A stretch of 64,000 bases of DNA from Methylotenera_A sp031422335 (GCA_031422335.1 JANOQW010000025.1:62001-126000), one strand, 5' to 3'; counted from the first letter of the stretch, positions 27,037-35,205 are shown. The notes: a model not told the origin generated them from the letters alone. Made by a program: numbers and translations.

Positions 27037-27513
27037 TTACACCAACTTAACAGCGCCTTTCATGCCAAATGCATGGCCAGGGAAAGAGCAGTAAAAAGTA
27101 AATTTATCTGTTGTGTTTAATTTAGCTACTGCAAATTTTGTGCTAGCCGCCTCACCACCACCAATAATTTTGGTGTAAGCCACAACACGTGCATCTTTGG
27201 CTTTTACATAGTCGCCCGCAATACCTGCTTTGTTACCATCTTCAATCACACCCGCTTGGTCAGCCTCTTTGCTAATCACCAGGTTATGGCCCATGATATT
27301 TTTAGGCATTTTGCCGATGTGCTTTAGATTAATGGTAAAGTCTTTACAGGTTTTTGGTACGCTAATTTCTGTCACAGAAAACTTCATCATATCGGCTGAG
27401 TCTAAATTAAGTGCACAGCCGCTAGCAGCTTGTGCGGGTGCTGTACTAACAAATATATAAGCCGATGCCAAAAGCAAGGCAGATGAAATTGAGATTAATG
27501 TTTTGTCGCTCAT
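27037..27513 (-). CDS. Azurin, periplasmic blue copper protein
   Basis: The 158-residue precursor has a signal peptide (ALLLASAYIFVSTAPAQA) and a mature azurin domain. The copper ligands are visible: His in GHNLVI, then Cys, His and Met in FYCSFPGHAFGMKG. Azurins shuttle single electrons in the periplasm, for example to peroxidases, nitrite reductases or, in methylotrophs, amine dehydrogenases. Its position between a TonB receptor and the exbD/exbB/tonB genes is unusual. A weak copy of the receptor leader motif precedes it. Confidence 0.95.
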   Translation of the reverse strand: MSDKTLISISSALLLASAYIFVSTAPAQAASGCALNLDSADMMKFSVTEISVPKTCKDFTINLKHIGKMPKNIMGHNLVISKEADQAGVIEDGNKAGIAGDYVKAKDARVVAYTKIIGGGEAASTKFAVAKLNTTDKFTFYCSFPGHAFGMKGAVKLV

Positions 27514-27544
27514 GTTGATTCCCTTTAAGGTTAAATATAATTAT

Positions 27545-27577
27545 TGGCTGGCTAAATACACATGCATTAGCTGGCTT
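27545..27577 (-). promoter_or_regulatory. Weak copy of direct-repeat leader motif upstream of azurin
   Basis: TGGCTGGCTAAATACAC and later TAGCTGGCTTAG on the plus strand give TGGCT units 23 bp apart, 31-64 nt upstream of azurin. Only the repeat units, not the spacer, match the receptor leaders. Confidence 0.35.
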
Positions 27578-27640
27578 AGTTTGAAAATAATGCGCTCAGA
27601 TAGAGAATTACAACTCTATCTCCATGTTAATCAGTTTTAA

Positions 27641-27799
27641 TCACGTGCTATGCGTTGGAGTTTTTACGGCTTTTATTGGCAGTAACTTTTCTGCCACAAT
27701 TTTTACCAGCCAAATCGAGCATACCATCACCACCACAAAAGCCAGCACTGCAAATGCTGACATCAGCGCGACCCAAGCTTGATCTATAAAAGTTCCCAT
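27641..27799 (-). CDS. 52-residue single-span membrane peptide
   Basis: This short frame starts at an ATG with AAGGAG six nt upstream and ends in TGA. The product begins MGTFIDQAWVAL, continues through a hydrophobic span (AFAVLAFVVVMVCSIWLV) and ends in a basic tail (KIVAEKLLPIKAVKTP). The layout of a short periplasmic or cytoplasmic head, one helix and Lys-rich tail suits a small accessory subunit of a membrane complex. It sits between exbD and azurin. I do not recognise a family. Confidence 0.7.
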   Translation of the reverse strand: MGTFIDQAWVALMSAFAVLAFVVVMVCSIWLVKIVAEKLLPIKAVKTPTHST

Positions 27800-27841
27800 A
27801 TTTAGCTCCTTTTACTAGCCTCATTTACACATCATCAAAAC

Positions 27842-27884
27842 ACATGCTCTGTAAGCCTTATAGATATTGACTTACAGAGCATTA
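27842..27884. repeat. Hairpin repeat family, copy E
   Basis: Perfect 12-bp arms ATGCTCTGTAAG (27844-27855) and CTTACAGAGCAT (27871-27882) enclose a diverged reverse core CCTTATAGATATTGA. It lies just 3' of exbD, between exbD and the 52-residue membrane peptide gene. Confidence 0.85.
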
Positions 27885-27919
27885 AAATTCTCTCGTGTGT
27901 TAAAAACCCTTAAAACAAA

Positions 27920-28342
27920 TTAATTTGGCTCACTAACAAAACCTAATTTAGTCACGCCTGCGTTTTGCGCATCGGCCATCACATTTGCTAATATTTGATA
28001 ACGCGTTTCTTTATCAGCACGAATATTTAGCTCTGGTTGTGGTTTTTGCTCAGCAATTTGCAACAGTTTTTGCTTTAACTCGCCTGGTGCCAGCGGCATA
28101 TCATTCCAATAGGTTTTGCCTGCGCCGTCAATTGCTAAAGAAATCACTTCCGGCTTATCTGGCAGTGGCTGGCTGGTGGCTTGCGGCAAATCTATTTTTA
28201 CCGCGTGTGTTAATAATGGCGCGGTGATAATAAAAATCACCAGCAGCACCAACATCACGTCCACCAGTGGTGTGGTGTTGATTTCACTCATCGGCTGCGT
28301 ATTTAAAGATGCGTCGTTACTAAATGAATTGCCGCCTATCAT
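27920..28342 (-). CDS. exbD: Biopolymer transport protein ExbD
   Basis: The 140-residue protein has a short cytoplasmic N-terminus, one membrane helix with the functional Asp (INTTPLVDVMLVLLVIFIIT) and a periplasmic domain (LNIRADKETRYQILANVM). With ExbB and TonB it converts proton motive force into outer-membrane uptake. The start overlaps the end of exbB by 4 nt. Confidence 0.96.
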   Translation of the reverse strand: MIGGNSFSNDASLNTQPMSEINTTPLVDVMLVLLVIFIITAPLLTHAVKIDLPQATSQPLPDKPEVISLAIDGAGKTYWNDMPLAPGELKQKLLQIAEQKPQPELNIRADKETRYQILANVMADAQNAGVTKLGFVSEPN

Positions 28343-29094
28343 GCCGGTACACCTACTGGTTTATTGGTTTGCATGGCATTCACATTACTTTTGGCTTGCT
28401 TGGTTTTTTGGTTTTTAACTAGCAACGGCGCGCCTGTGGTCAATAATGTGTGCAAATCTTGTGCAAAAGTATCTAGCATGCTGCTAATCACGCGGTTCTG
28501 TTTTACAAAAGCGTTGTAAGCCAACACTGCAGGAATAGCCACTGCTAAACCTATGGCCGTCATGATTAGCGCCTCACCCACTGGCCCCGCTACTTTATCT
28601 AACGTAGCTTGACCACTGGCTGCAATAGTGGCAAGCGCGTGATAAATACCCCACACTGTGCCGAACAATCCTACAAATGGTGAAACGCTACCCACTGAAG
28701 CCAATACTGATAACCCAGCATCTAATTGCGAGGTGGTTTGGCTTAAACTGCGGCGCATGCTACGCGCAACAAATTCATCGTAACTGCAAGATTCTGCTAA
28801 GTTTTTTGCGGCATGCGTTTGGTGATGATGTGCAGCATCGAATGCATTTGTTGCCAATTGATGCGCAGGCGACTCAATTTTGATGCTGTTGATGGCGGTT
28901 TGCAGATTTGCTGCTGCCCAAAATTCAGCCATATATTGCTTAATAGCCGTTTTAACTTTTAAAACTTGAATGGTTTTTACCAGCATAAAATACCAGCTGG
29001 CGACTGACATGACGAGCAAAATGACGGCCACAGCGATAGACACAAAGCCGCCCTGCATAATAAAAGCGAGGCTATTAAATTCGGTAGGTTGCAT
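28339..29094 (-). CDS. exbB: MotA/TolQ/ExbB proton channel protein ExbB
   Basis: The 251 residues include an N-terminal helix (IAVAVILLVMSVASWYFMLV), a cytoplasmic loop, and the conserved pair of helices with VGSVSPFVGLFGTVWGIYHA and VGEALIMTAIGLAVAIPAVL. These mark ExbB rather than MotA. It lies between tonB and exbD in the order tonB-exbB-exbD, all on the minus strand. Confidence 0.96.
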   Translation of the reverse strand: MQPTEFNSLAFIMQGGFVSIAVAVILLVMSVASWYFMLVKTIQVLKVKTAIKQYMAEFWAAANLQTAINSIKIESPAHQLATNAFDAAHHHQTHAAKNLAESCSYDEFVARSMRRSLSQTTSQLDAGLSVLASVGSVSPFVGLFGTVWGIYHALATIAASGQATLDKVAGPVGEALIMTAIGLAVAIPAVLAYNAFVKQNRVISSMLDTFAQDLHTLLTTGAPLLVKNQKTKQAKSNVNAMQTNKPVGVPA

Positions 29095-29164
29095 GGGGTT
29101 TCCTTAACACAATGATTAATAGTTTAGTTAAAATTTAGTTAGTTAAATTATGGGTTGCTTAAAA

Positions 29165-29992
29165 TTAGCTATCGAGTGAAAATTTCATCGGCACCAGCAC
29201 ATAGGCACTCAATGGCTGATTGTTCCTTTTAGCTGGGATAAAGCGCCAGCGCTTGACCGCAGTCACGGCTGCATTATCCAATCTGTCCGAGCCACTACTT
29301 TTTTCAATCTGCACATCCTCTGCAGCACCGTCGGCAGATACCAACACCTTCATCAATACACGGCCTTCTTCTCCTTGGCGACGTGATAAGGCTGGATAAT
29401 CGGGCGCAGGGTTGTTCAAATAAGAAACACCAAAACGCGGCTCTTCATATTTATCTTCAATAACCGGCGCTGCTTTTGGTGGCGCTTTAGCTGGCTCAGC
29501 AACCAATACTGGCGAGGCTTGTGGCGTAGGCATTTCTTCTTCTTTTGGCAGATCTGTTGTCGCTTCTACCATGCGTTCCACTGGTTTTTCTATTGGCAGG
29601 ATTTTCTCCACCATTTTTTTAGGTTTTACAATGGGCTTGGGCTCTGGCTTTGGTGGTTCTACTATTGGTACGATTTCAGGCTCTGGTGACGGCGGCGCAA
29701 TAATACTCACCAGCATGGGTGCGGCTTGCTTAGCTTCAATTTTTTCTAACGGCTTGTGCGTGCTGAGTAGGTATATTGCAAGCGCATGAAACCCTAACAC
29801 CAACAAGATGGCAAGCCAGGACGAGGATTTTTTTTCTGTCTTTAACTGCGTAACTTGCAAAGGCAAGCCATTCAGCTCACGTTTTTTAGGCTGAACAACG
29901 GGTGTAATTAACTGTGCAGCTTCACGCAAGGCACTACTTCTGCGCGCAGATAGATCGATTACGGAAGAGCTTAGGCTAGTCATCAGCAGCAT
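29165..29992 (-). CDS. tonB: TonB energy-transducing protein
   Basis: The 275-residue protein has an N-terminal cytoplasmic part, a single helix (SSWLAILLVLGFHALAIYLL), and a Pro/Glu/Lys-rich periplasmic spacer (PPSPEPEIVPIVEPPKPEPK). The TonB C-terminal domain follows (PDYPALSRRQGEEGRVLMKV, ending MKFSLDS). The cytoplasmic head of about 55 residues is longer than in E. coli TonB. It is preceded by two small genes with 3 and 11 nt gaps, indicating one operon. Confidence 0.96.
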   Translation of the reverse strand: MLLMTSLSSSVIDLSARRSSALREAAQLITPVVQPKKRELNGLPLQVTQLKTEKKSSSWLAILLVLGFHALAIYLLSTHKPLEKIEAKQAAPMLVSIIAPPSPEPEIVPIVEPPKPEPKPIVKPKKMVEKILPIEKPVERMVEATTDLPKEEEMPTPQASPVLVAEPAKAPPKAAPVIEDKYEEPRFGVSYLNNPAPDYPALSRRQGEEGRVLMKVLVSADGAAEDVQIEKSSGSDRLDNAAVTAVKRWRFIPAKRNNQPLSAYVLVPMKFSLDS

Positions 29993-29995
29993 CTA

Positions 29996-30238
29996 TCAAT
30001 GAAAACTTAAATCAGCCGATTGCGATTGCGTCATGCTGGCTTTTTCTAAACGGTAATAACTTAAGCGAATATCTGCATCTTTAAGTAAGTTAGCCAACGC
30101 TTCCAAAGATTGGACATCAATGCGCAAACTAATCGCGCCAATTTCCATTTCTATCACATCACAGGCCTCACAAAAGGCAATACAGCCACCGGTATTTTTA
30201 GCCAATAAAATGCGAGAATGATGATTTTTAGGAGTCAT
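29996..30238 (-). CDS. Small conserved protein with CxxC motif
   Basis: The 80-residue product contains GGCIAFCEACDVIEMEIGAI followed by LRIDVQSLEALANLLKD. A cysteine cluster followed by an amphipathic segment resembles short DUF6686-like proteins seen near haem and iron genes, but the match is from memory and weak. Three cysteines (CIAFCEAC) could bind a metal. It lies 3 nt upstream of tonB and 11 nt downstream of hemP, so it belongs to the TonB operon. Confidence 0.65.
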   Translation of the reverse strand: MTPKNHHSRILLAKNTGGCIAFCEACDVIEMEIGAISLRIDVQSLEALANLLKDADIRLSYYRLEKASMTQSQSADLSFH

Positions 30239-30249
30239 GACGCGTTGCC

Positions 30250-30468
30250 TTATTTGGTTAAAATCAATTTGTTTTGTTTGGTTAAACGCAAAATGTAAGT
30301 CTCATTTAAGTGCTCAATCATCACTTCTTTCACGCCTGTGAATAATTGATTGGTATTTAAACACTTGATACGAGATAACTTAATATCGCAGTTGGGCGCT
30401 AGATCTGCCACTATCGCCACATCAAAGTTCATGTGTTCTTTGGCTGTTAAATGCGTAATTATTTTCAT
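30250..30468 (-). CDS. hemP: HemP-like haemin uptake protein
   Basis: The 72-residue product ends in the HemP signature: LFTGVKEVMIEHLNETYILR followed by LTKQNKLILTK. HemP/HmuP is a small protein encoded in haem-uptake operons, and in some rhizobia and Burkholderia it activates haem-receptor genes. The N-terminal 35 residues are less conserved. It precedes the CxxC protein, tonB, exbB and exbD, so the block is likely dedicated to haem uptake. Confidence 0.82.
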   Translation of the reverse strand: MKIITHLTAKEHMNFDVAIVADLAPNCDIKLSRIKCLNTNQLFTGVKEVMIEHLNETYILRLTKQNKLILTK

Positions 30469-30669
30469 CGTAACTTTTTTAAAAAAACAGTTAACCTAAA
30501 AAAGTGGCCGACTGACATAGGCTAAAAATATGAAATTATTTAACCCACTGCGGCCAAAAGACCATTCGCATGATCAAGGAGATGCACGATTTAACGTACA
30601 TTTGCAACATTTAAAGCCTGCTACATGTTTGGTGAAAGCCTGCTTTAAATTCTGTTGCCAACGTGCTAA
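30469..30669. other. Intergenic leader of hemP with direct repeat
   Basis: This ~200 nt gap between the S4 paralogue and hemP holds AAAGCCTGCT at 30613-30622 and again at 30635-30644. The repeats are 22 bp apart and flanked by inverted TTTAAAGC/GCTTTAAA. No Fur-like site is obvious here. It may hold a promoter for the hemP-tonB unit. Confidence 0.4.
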
Positions 30670-31287
30670 CTAAACACGATTGGCGTAATACTCAACTACC
30701 TGCTGTACATCGACTGGAAACGGTACGTCTTCAATGGCAGGCAGGTGCGCAATTTTTATGGCTTGCGCAGTTTCATCCCAGCTCATCCACTCAGGACGGG
30801 TAAGTGATGGCTTTTTAATAGTTTCTATCACCATGGGTATGTTTTTGCTGCTCAGTTTAATGCTCACCTCGTCACCCACATTCAGACGAATTGAAGGAAT
30901 ATTGGCCGCTTTGCCGTTTAGCATTAAATGACCATGCGATACTAATTGACGCGCTGCAATCACAGTAGGCGCATAGCCCGCCCTAAATACCACGTTATCA
31001 AAACGGCGTTCAAGCAGTTGTAATAAGCGCTCGCCTGTTGGCTCTTTACCTTTACGCGCATCTAAAATGAGTCGGCGCATTTGTGTTTCTGTAAGGCCAT
31101 AATTAAAGCGAATTTTTTGCTTTTCTTGCAATTTAACGCCAAAATCAGAGCGGCGTTTGCGCGATGCTTTATTGCCATGCTGGCCTGGTGGAAACGGCCG
31201 CGCTTCGATGGTCTTACGTGATAGCCCAGGCAAATCAACGCCCAAGGCGCGCATTACTTTTAATCTTGGTCCTACAAATCTCGACAT
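30670..31287 (-). CDS. Cysteine-free ribosomal protein S4 paralogue
   Basis: The 205-residue protein is clearly S4: MSRFVGPRLKVMRALG, PFPPGQHGNKASRKRRSDFG, EKQKIRFNYGLTE and the S4 RNA-binding domain LERRFDNVVFRAGYAPT then ARQLVSHGHLMLNGK. It contains no cysteine, unlike the zinc-binding form of S4. It is not in a ribosomal operon with rpsK/rpsM/rpoA but beside hemP and tonB, downstream of a Fur-like site. It is therefore probably a second, stress- or metal-regulated copy. A normal rpsD is expected elsewhere in the genome. Confidence 0.88.
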   Translation of the reverse strand: MSRFVGPRLKVMRALGVDLPGLSRKTIEARPFPPGQHGNKASRKRRSDFGVKLQEKQKIRFNYGLTETQMRRLILDARKGKEPTGERLLQLLERRFDNVVFRAGYAPTVIAARQLVSHGHLMLNGKAANIPSIRLNVGDEVSIKLSSKNIPMVIETIKKPSLTRPEWMSWDETAQAIKIAHLPAIEDVPFPVDVQQVVEYYANRV

Positions 31288-31336
31288 GTCTGAATCCTAA
31301 TTTTCTGTAATTTAATATTTGTTATTTGTTGGCTGT

Positions 31337-31636
31337 TTATTGCATTGTCTTATTGCTTGGCATCAATTGCGTTTCTACATATAAATGCTCACTGATCACC
31401 TCATTCCACTGCATCAACATGCGGTTGGCAATTTCGGCAATTAACTTTGTCTCTGCATATTCTGGTGCAGTCAACTTGTGCGCTAGGCTAGCTGCTAATT
31501 TGGCCAAATCTAGCGTCGGGTTAATTGCATATTGCGTTGCTACGCAGCAAATTGCGCCCATTACCTCTTTTGCAGTGGGCAAATCTGGATCAAATAAAGC
31601 GCTGTGCGTTTTTAAATAAGCGGTTTGAGTTTGCAT
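31337..31636 (-). CDS. Small protein of unknown function, first gene of Fur-type operon
   Basis: The 99-residue product (MQTQTAYLKTHSALFDPD, then helical segments LAKLAASLAHKLTAPEYAET and LIAEIANRMLMQWNEV) has no recognisable domain. It lies 49 nt upstream of the S4 paralogue on the same strand and about 29 nt downstream of a Fur-like site, which supports it being real. An overlapping frame on the other strand lacks such context. Confidence 0.6.
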   Translation of the reverse strand: MQTQTAYLKTHSALFDPDLPTAKEVMGAICCVATQYAINPTLDLAKLAASLAHKLTAPEYAETKLIAEIANRMLMQWNEVISEHLYVETQLMPSNKTMQ

Positions 31637-31664
31637 TTATTTCACCAATTTTTAATCTTAACGC

Positions 31665-31685
31665 AAATGATAATGATTCTTATTT
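31665..31685 (-). promoter_or_regulatory. Fur-box-like site
   Basis: The sequence AAATGATAATGATTCTTATT matches the Fur pattern of repeated NAT(A/T)AT units. It lies about 29 nt upstream of the minus-strand unit that starts at 31636, at a promoter-proximal position. Confidence 0.7.
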
Positions 31686-31818
31686 AAGAAGTCAACACTT
31701 TCTTTTATAAAATAATTTTAGCGCTACCTTGTTAATTCTCAGCCTGTTACCTTGACCAAATGCCGCTAAACGGTTAATGTTTAGGGTTCAATATTATTTC
31801 TTATAAACTCAAGGTTTT

Positions 31819-33636
31819 ATGGCAACACCCGCAAAAAACGCTAAACCTAACCCTGTTAGCGCGCAAACCCAATCTGAGGGCTTAAGCGATACTCACAAAA
31901 AAACCAGCAGCCACGAAATTAGTGGTGCCGAAATTGTGATTCGCTGCCTGAATGCCGAAAAAGTCAAATTTGTATTTGGCTATCCCGGCGGCGCGGTGCT
32001 GCACATTTACGATGAAATTTATAAGCAAAATGGCTTTAAACATATTTTAGTCCGCCACGAGCAAGCGGCTGTGCACGCAGCAGATGCGTTCTCACGTGCT
32101 ACGGGTGAAGTCGGTGTTGCGCTGGTCACCTCTGGCCCAGGTGCGACCAATGCAGTGACAGGTATTGCCACCGCTTACATGGATTCTATTCCACTGGTAG
32201 TTATCAGTGGTCAAGTACCAGTACCAGCCATTGGCTTAGATGCTTTTCAAGAAGTGGATATGGTTGGCGTAACGCGACCTTGCGTAAAACATAACTTTTT
32301 AGTTAAAGATGTGCGTGACATTGCGGAAACCATCAAAAAAGCTTTTTATATTGCGGCCACTGGTCGTCCAGGACCAGTGGTTGTCGATATTCCTAAAGAC
32401 ATTACTGCGCACAAAACTAGCTTTCACTATCCAGAAACAGTAGAAATGCGCTCGTACAATCCAGTGCTTAAAGGCCACAGCGGACAAATTAAAAAAGCCA
32501 TAAAATTATTACTAGAAGCCAAGCGCCCAATGATTTATACAGGTGGCGGTTTGGTGTTAGGCGATGGCGCACCAGAGCTGGTCAAACTGGCACGTACGCT
32601 GGGCTACCCTGTCACCAACACACTGATGGGCTTGGGCGGCTATCCAGCCAGCGACCCACAATTTGTCGGCATGCTAGGCATGCATGGCACCTATGAAGCC
32701 AATATGGCGATGCAGAACTGCGATGTTTTGCTGGCCGTAGGCGCACGTTTTGACGACCGCGTCATTGGTAACCCAAAACACTTTTTAAGCGAAAAACGCA
32801 CCATTATCCATATCGATGTTGATCCATCGAGTATCTCAAAACGCGTTAAAGTGGATGTGCCAATTGTGGGCCATGTGCAAGCGGTGTTGTCAGAGATGAA
32901 TGAAGTTTTATCTACAGAAAAGATAAAGAATGAAGTTTCTGCTTGGTGGGCGCAAATTGGCGAATGGCGTAAAGTGCATGGTGGCCGTTATGAGAATTCT
33001 GATTTAGTCATTAAACCGCAATACGTCATCGAAAAACTTTGTGAAGTGACCAAGGGCGACGCCTACGTGACATCTGACGTTGGCCAGCACCAAATGTGGG
33101 CGGCACAATATTATAAGTTTGATAAGCCACGCCGTTGGATAAATTCTGGCGGACTTGGCACCATGGGCGTTGGCTTGCCTTACGCGATGGGCTGCCAGTT
33201 TGCAGATAAAAACGCGCAAGTGGCCTGTGTAACGGGTGAAGGCAGTATTCAAATGAATATTCAGGAGCTTTCTACCTGCGCGCAATATGGCTTGCCGATT
33301 AAAGTGATTTTGCTAAATAACCGTTACCTTGGCATGGTGCGGCAATGGCAAGAGTTTTTTTACGAAGATAGATATTCAGAATCGTATATGGACAGCTTGC
33401 CAGACTTTGTTAAATTAGCGGAATCTTATGGCCATGTGGGTATGCAAATCACCAAACCTAGCGATGTTGAAGGCGCGTTAAAAGACGCTTTTGCCATGAA
33501 AAGTAAATTTGTGTTCATGGACTTTATTACCGAACAAAAAGAAAACGTGTTCCCTATGGTGGAAAACGGTCGCGGCATTTCTGAGATGATTCTTGGTGAC
33601 ACAAAAAAGTCTGACAATAATAAAGGGGTGAAGTAA
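31819..33636 (+). CDS. ilvB: Acetolactate synthase large subunit
   Basis: This ThDP enzyme makes acetolactate and acetohydroxybutyrate for branched-chain amino acids. It has 605 residues. After a ~30-residue polar extension come VKFVFGYPGGAVLHIYDE (catalytic Glu region), RHEQAAVHAADAFSRATGEV, FQEVDMVGVTRPCVKHNFLV, and the ThDP/Mg motif VTGEGSIQMNIQELSTCAQY. The ORF ends where ilvH begins, with one base shared (33636). It is the first gene of ilvBHC. Confidence 0.96.
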   Translation: MATPAKNAKPNPVSAQTQSEGLSDTHKKTSSHEISGAEIVIRCLNAEKVKFVFGYPGGAVLHIYDEIYKQNGFKHILVRHEQAAVHAADAFSRATGEVGVALVTSGPGATNAVTGIATAYMDSIPLVVISGQVPVPAIGLDAFQEVDMVGVTRPCVKHNFLVKDVRDIAETIKKAFYIAATGRPGPVVVDIPKDITAHKTSFHYPETVEMRSYNPVLKGHSGQIKKAIKLLLEAKRPMIYTGGGLVLGDGAPELVKLARTLGYPVTNTLMGLGGYPASDPQFVGMLGMHGTYEANMAMQNCDVLLAVGARFDDRVIGNPKHFLSEKRTIIHIDVDPSSISKRVKVDVPIVGHVQAVLSEMNEVLSTEKIKNEVSAWWAQIGEWRKVHGGRYENSDLVIKPQYVIEKLCEVTKGDAYVTSDVGQHQMWAAQYYKFDKPRRWINSGGLGTMGVGLPYAMGCQFADKNAQVACVTGEGSIQMNIQELSTCAQYGLPIKVILLNNRYLGMVRQWQEFFYEDRYSESYMDSLPDFVKLAESYGHVGMQITKPSDVEGALKDAFAMKSKFVFMDFITEQKENVFPMVENGRGISEMILGDTKKSDNNKGVK

Positions 33637-34127
33637 TGAAGCATATTATTTCTATCCTGATTGAAAACGAAGCAGGCGCGCTATCACGCGTGGCTGGCTT
33701 GTTCTCGGCACGTGGCTATAACATTGAATCGCTGACTGTGGCAGTGACAGAAGACAGCACTATGTCGCGCATGACCATTGTAACGTCTGGCTCAGATGAA
33801 GTGATTGAGCAGATTATTAAACAGCTGAATAAACTCATCGACGTGATTAAAGTGCTGGATTTAAACGATGGCAAATTTATTGAACGCGAACTGATGCTGG
33901 TGAAAGTAAAGGCTAGCCCGCAGTACCGCGAAGAGATGAAACGCATGTGCGATATATTCCGCGGCCGCATTATTGATGTAGCGGATGGCAGTTTTACTAT
34001 AGAGCTTACCGGCTCGGGCAGCAAGTTAGATGCTTTTATCGAAAGCTTAGACAACACAGTGATTCTAGAAACCGTGCGCACAGGTGCATCGGGCATAGGT
34101 CGTGGCGATAGGGTTTTAAAAATATAG
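33636..34127 (+). CDS. ilvH: Acetolactate synthase small (regulatory) subunit
   Basis: The 163-residue protein has an N-terminal ACT domain (ISILIENEAGALSRVAGLFS, YNIESLTVAVTEDSTMSRM) that mediates valine feedback, and the C-terminal ALS_ss domain (IFRGRIIDVADGSFTIELTG). It directly follows ilvB and activates the large subunit. Confidence 0.97.
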   Translation: MKHIISILIENEAGALSRVAGLFSARGYNIESLTVAVTEDSTMSRMTIVTSGSDEVIEQIIKQLNKLIDVIKVLDLNDGKFIERELMLVKVKASPQYREEMKRMCDIFRGRIIDVADGSFTIELTGSGSKLDAFIESLDNTVILETVRTGASGIGRGDRVLKI

Positions 34128-34172
34128 CTTTAAAATTTAAACTATTTAAGTAACTGAATTTAAGGAAAAAAA

Positions 34173-35189
34173 ATGAAAGTGTATTACGACAAAGACGCAG
34201 ACCTGAGTATTATTAAAGGCAAAAAAGTAACCATTGTGGGTTATGGCTCGCAAGGTCATGCGCACGCAGCTAACCTAAAAGATAGCGGCGTAACCGTCAC
34301 CATTGGTTTGCGTAAAGAAGGCAGCTCTTGGGCCAAAGCGGTTGCCGCTGGCCATAATGTGCACGATATTGCAGACGCAGTAAAAGACGCCGATGTGGTG
34401 ATGTTGTTGTTGCCCGATGAAACTATGGCAGGCATTTTTCACGCAGAAGTTGCACCAAATATTAAAAAAGGTGCAGCGTTAGCATTTGCGCATGGCTTTA
34501 ACATTCACTATAACCAAATCGTGCCACGTGCCGATTTAGATGTGATTATGATTGCACCAAAAGGCCCAGGCCACACTGTGCGTAGCGAATATCTAAAAGG
34601 CGGCGGCGTACCAAGCTTAATCGCGGTATATCAAAACACCTCAGGCAAAGCCAAAGAGCTATCACTTTCATACGCAGCAGCTAACGGCGGTACAAAAGGC
34701 GGCGTGATCGAGACTGATTTCCGCGAAGAAACCGAAACTGATTTATTTGGCGAACAAGCCGTATTGTGTGGTGGCGCGGTTGAGTTGGTTAAAGCAGGCT
34801 TTGAAACACTCACCGAAGCTGGCTACGCGCCAGAAATGGCCTACTTTGAATGCTTGCACGAGCTAAAATTAATTGTCGATTTGATGTACGAAGGCGGCAT
34901 TGCCAACATGAATTATTCAATCTCAAACAACGCAGAATATGGTGAGTATGTGACTGGGCCTAAAGTCATTAGTGACCAAGCGCGCGCGGCCATGAAAGAA
35001 TGTTTAGCTAACATTCAAAACGGTAACTACGCCAAACAATTTATTTTAGAAGGTCGTACCAACTACCCAGAAATGGTAGCACGTCGTCGCCTAAATGCTG
35101 CGCACCCAATTGAGCAAGTGGGTAGCCAATTGCGCGCCATGATGCCTTGGATTGCCAAAAATAAACTGGTCGATCAAAGTAAAAACTAA
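34173..35189 (+). CDS. ilvC: Ketol-acid reductoisomerase
   Basis: The 338 residues match class I KARI. The Rossmann motif is VTIVGYGSQGHAHAANLKDS, with the NADPH loop LRKEGSSWAKA. The metal-binding region contains ETDLFGEQAVLCGG and the knotted C-terminal domain EMAYFECLHELKLIVDLMYE. It isomerises and reduces acetolactate. A terminator follows, closing the ilvBHC unit. Confidence 0.98.
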   Translation: MKVYYDKDADLSIIKGKKVTIVGYGSQGHAHAANLKDSGVTVTIGLRKEGSSWAKAVAAGHNVHDIADAVKDADVVMLLLPDETMAGIFHAEVAPNIKKGAALAFAHGFNIHYNQIVPRADLDVIMIAPKGPGHTVRSEYLKGGGVPSLIAVYQNTSGKAKELSLSYAAANGGTKGGVIETDFREETETDLFGEQAVLCGGAVELVKAGFETLTEAGYAPEMAYFECLHELKLIVDLMYEGGIANMNYSISNNAEYGEYVTGPKVISDQARAAMKECLANIQNGNYAKQFILEGRTNYPEMVARRRLNAAHPIEQVGSQLRAMMPWIAKNKLVDQSKN

Positions 35190-35205
35190 GCAGTATAAAA
35201 TAAAC

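Noticed and set aside
30530..30673. 47-residue plus-strand frame between hemP and the S4 paralogue
   Set aside because: It has no good ribosome binding site, overlaps the stop of S4 on the other strand, and contains the direct repeat. It is more likely leader DNA.
31326..31619. 97-residue plus-strand frame opposite the small Fur-controlled gene
   Set aside because: The minus-strand frame has the operon context and upstream Fur-like site; the plus-strand one has neither.
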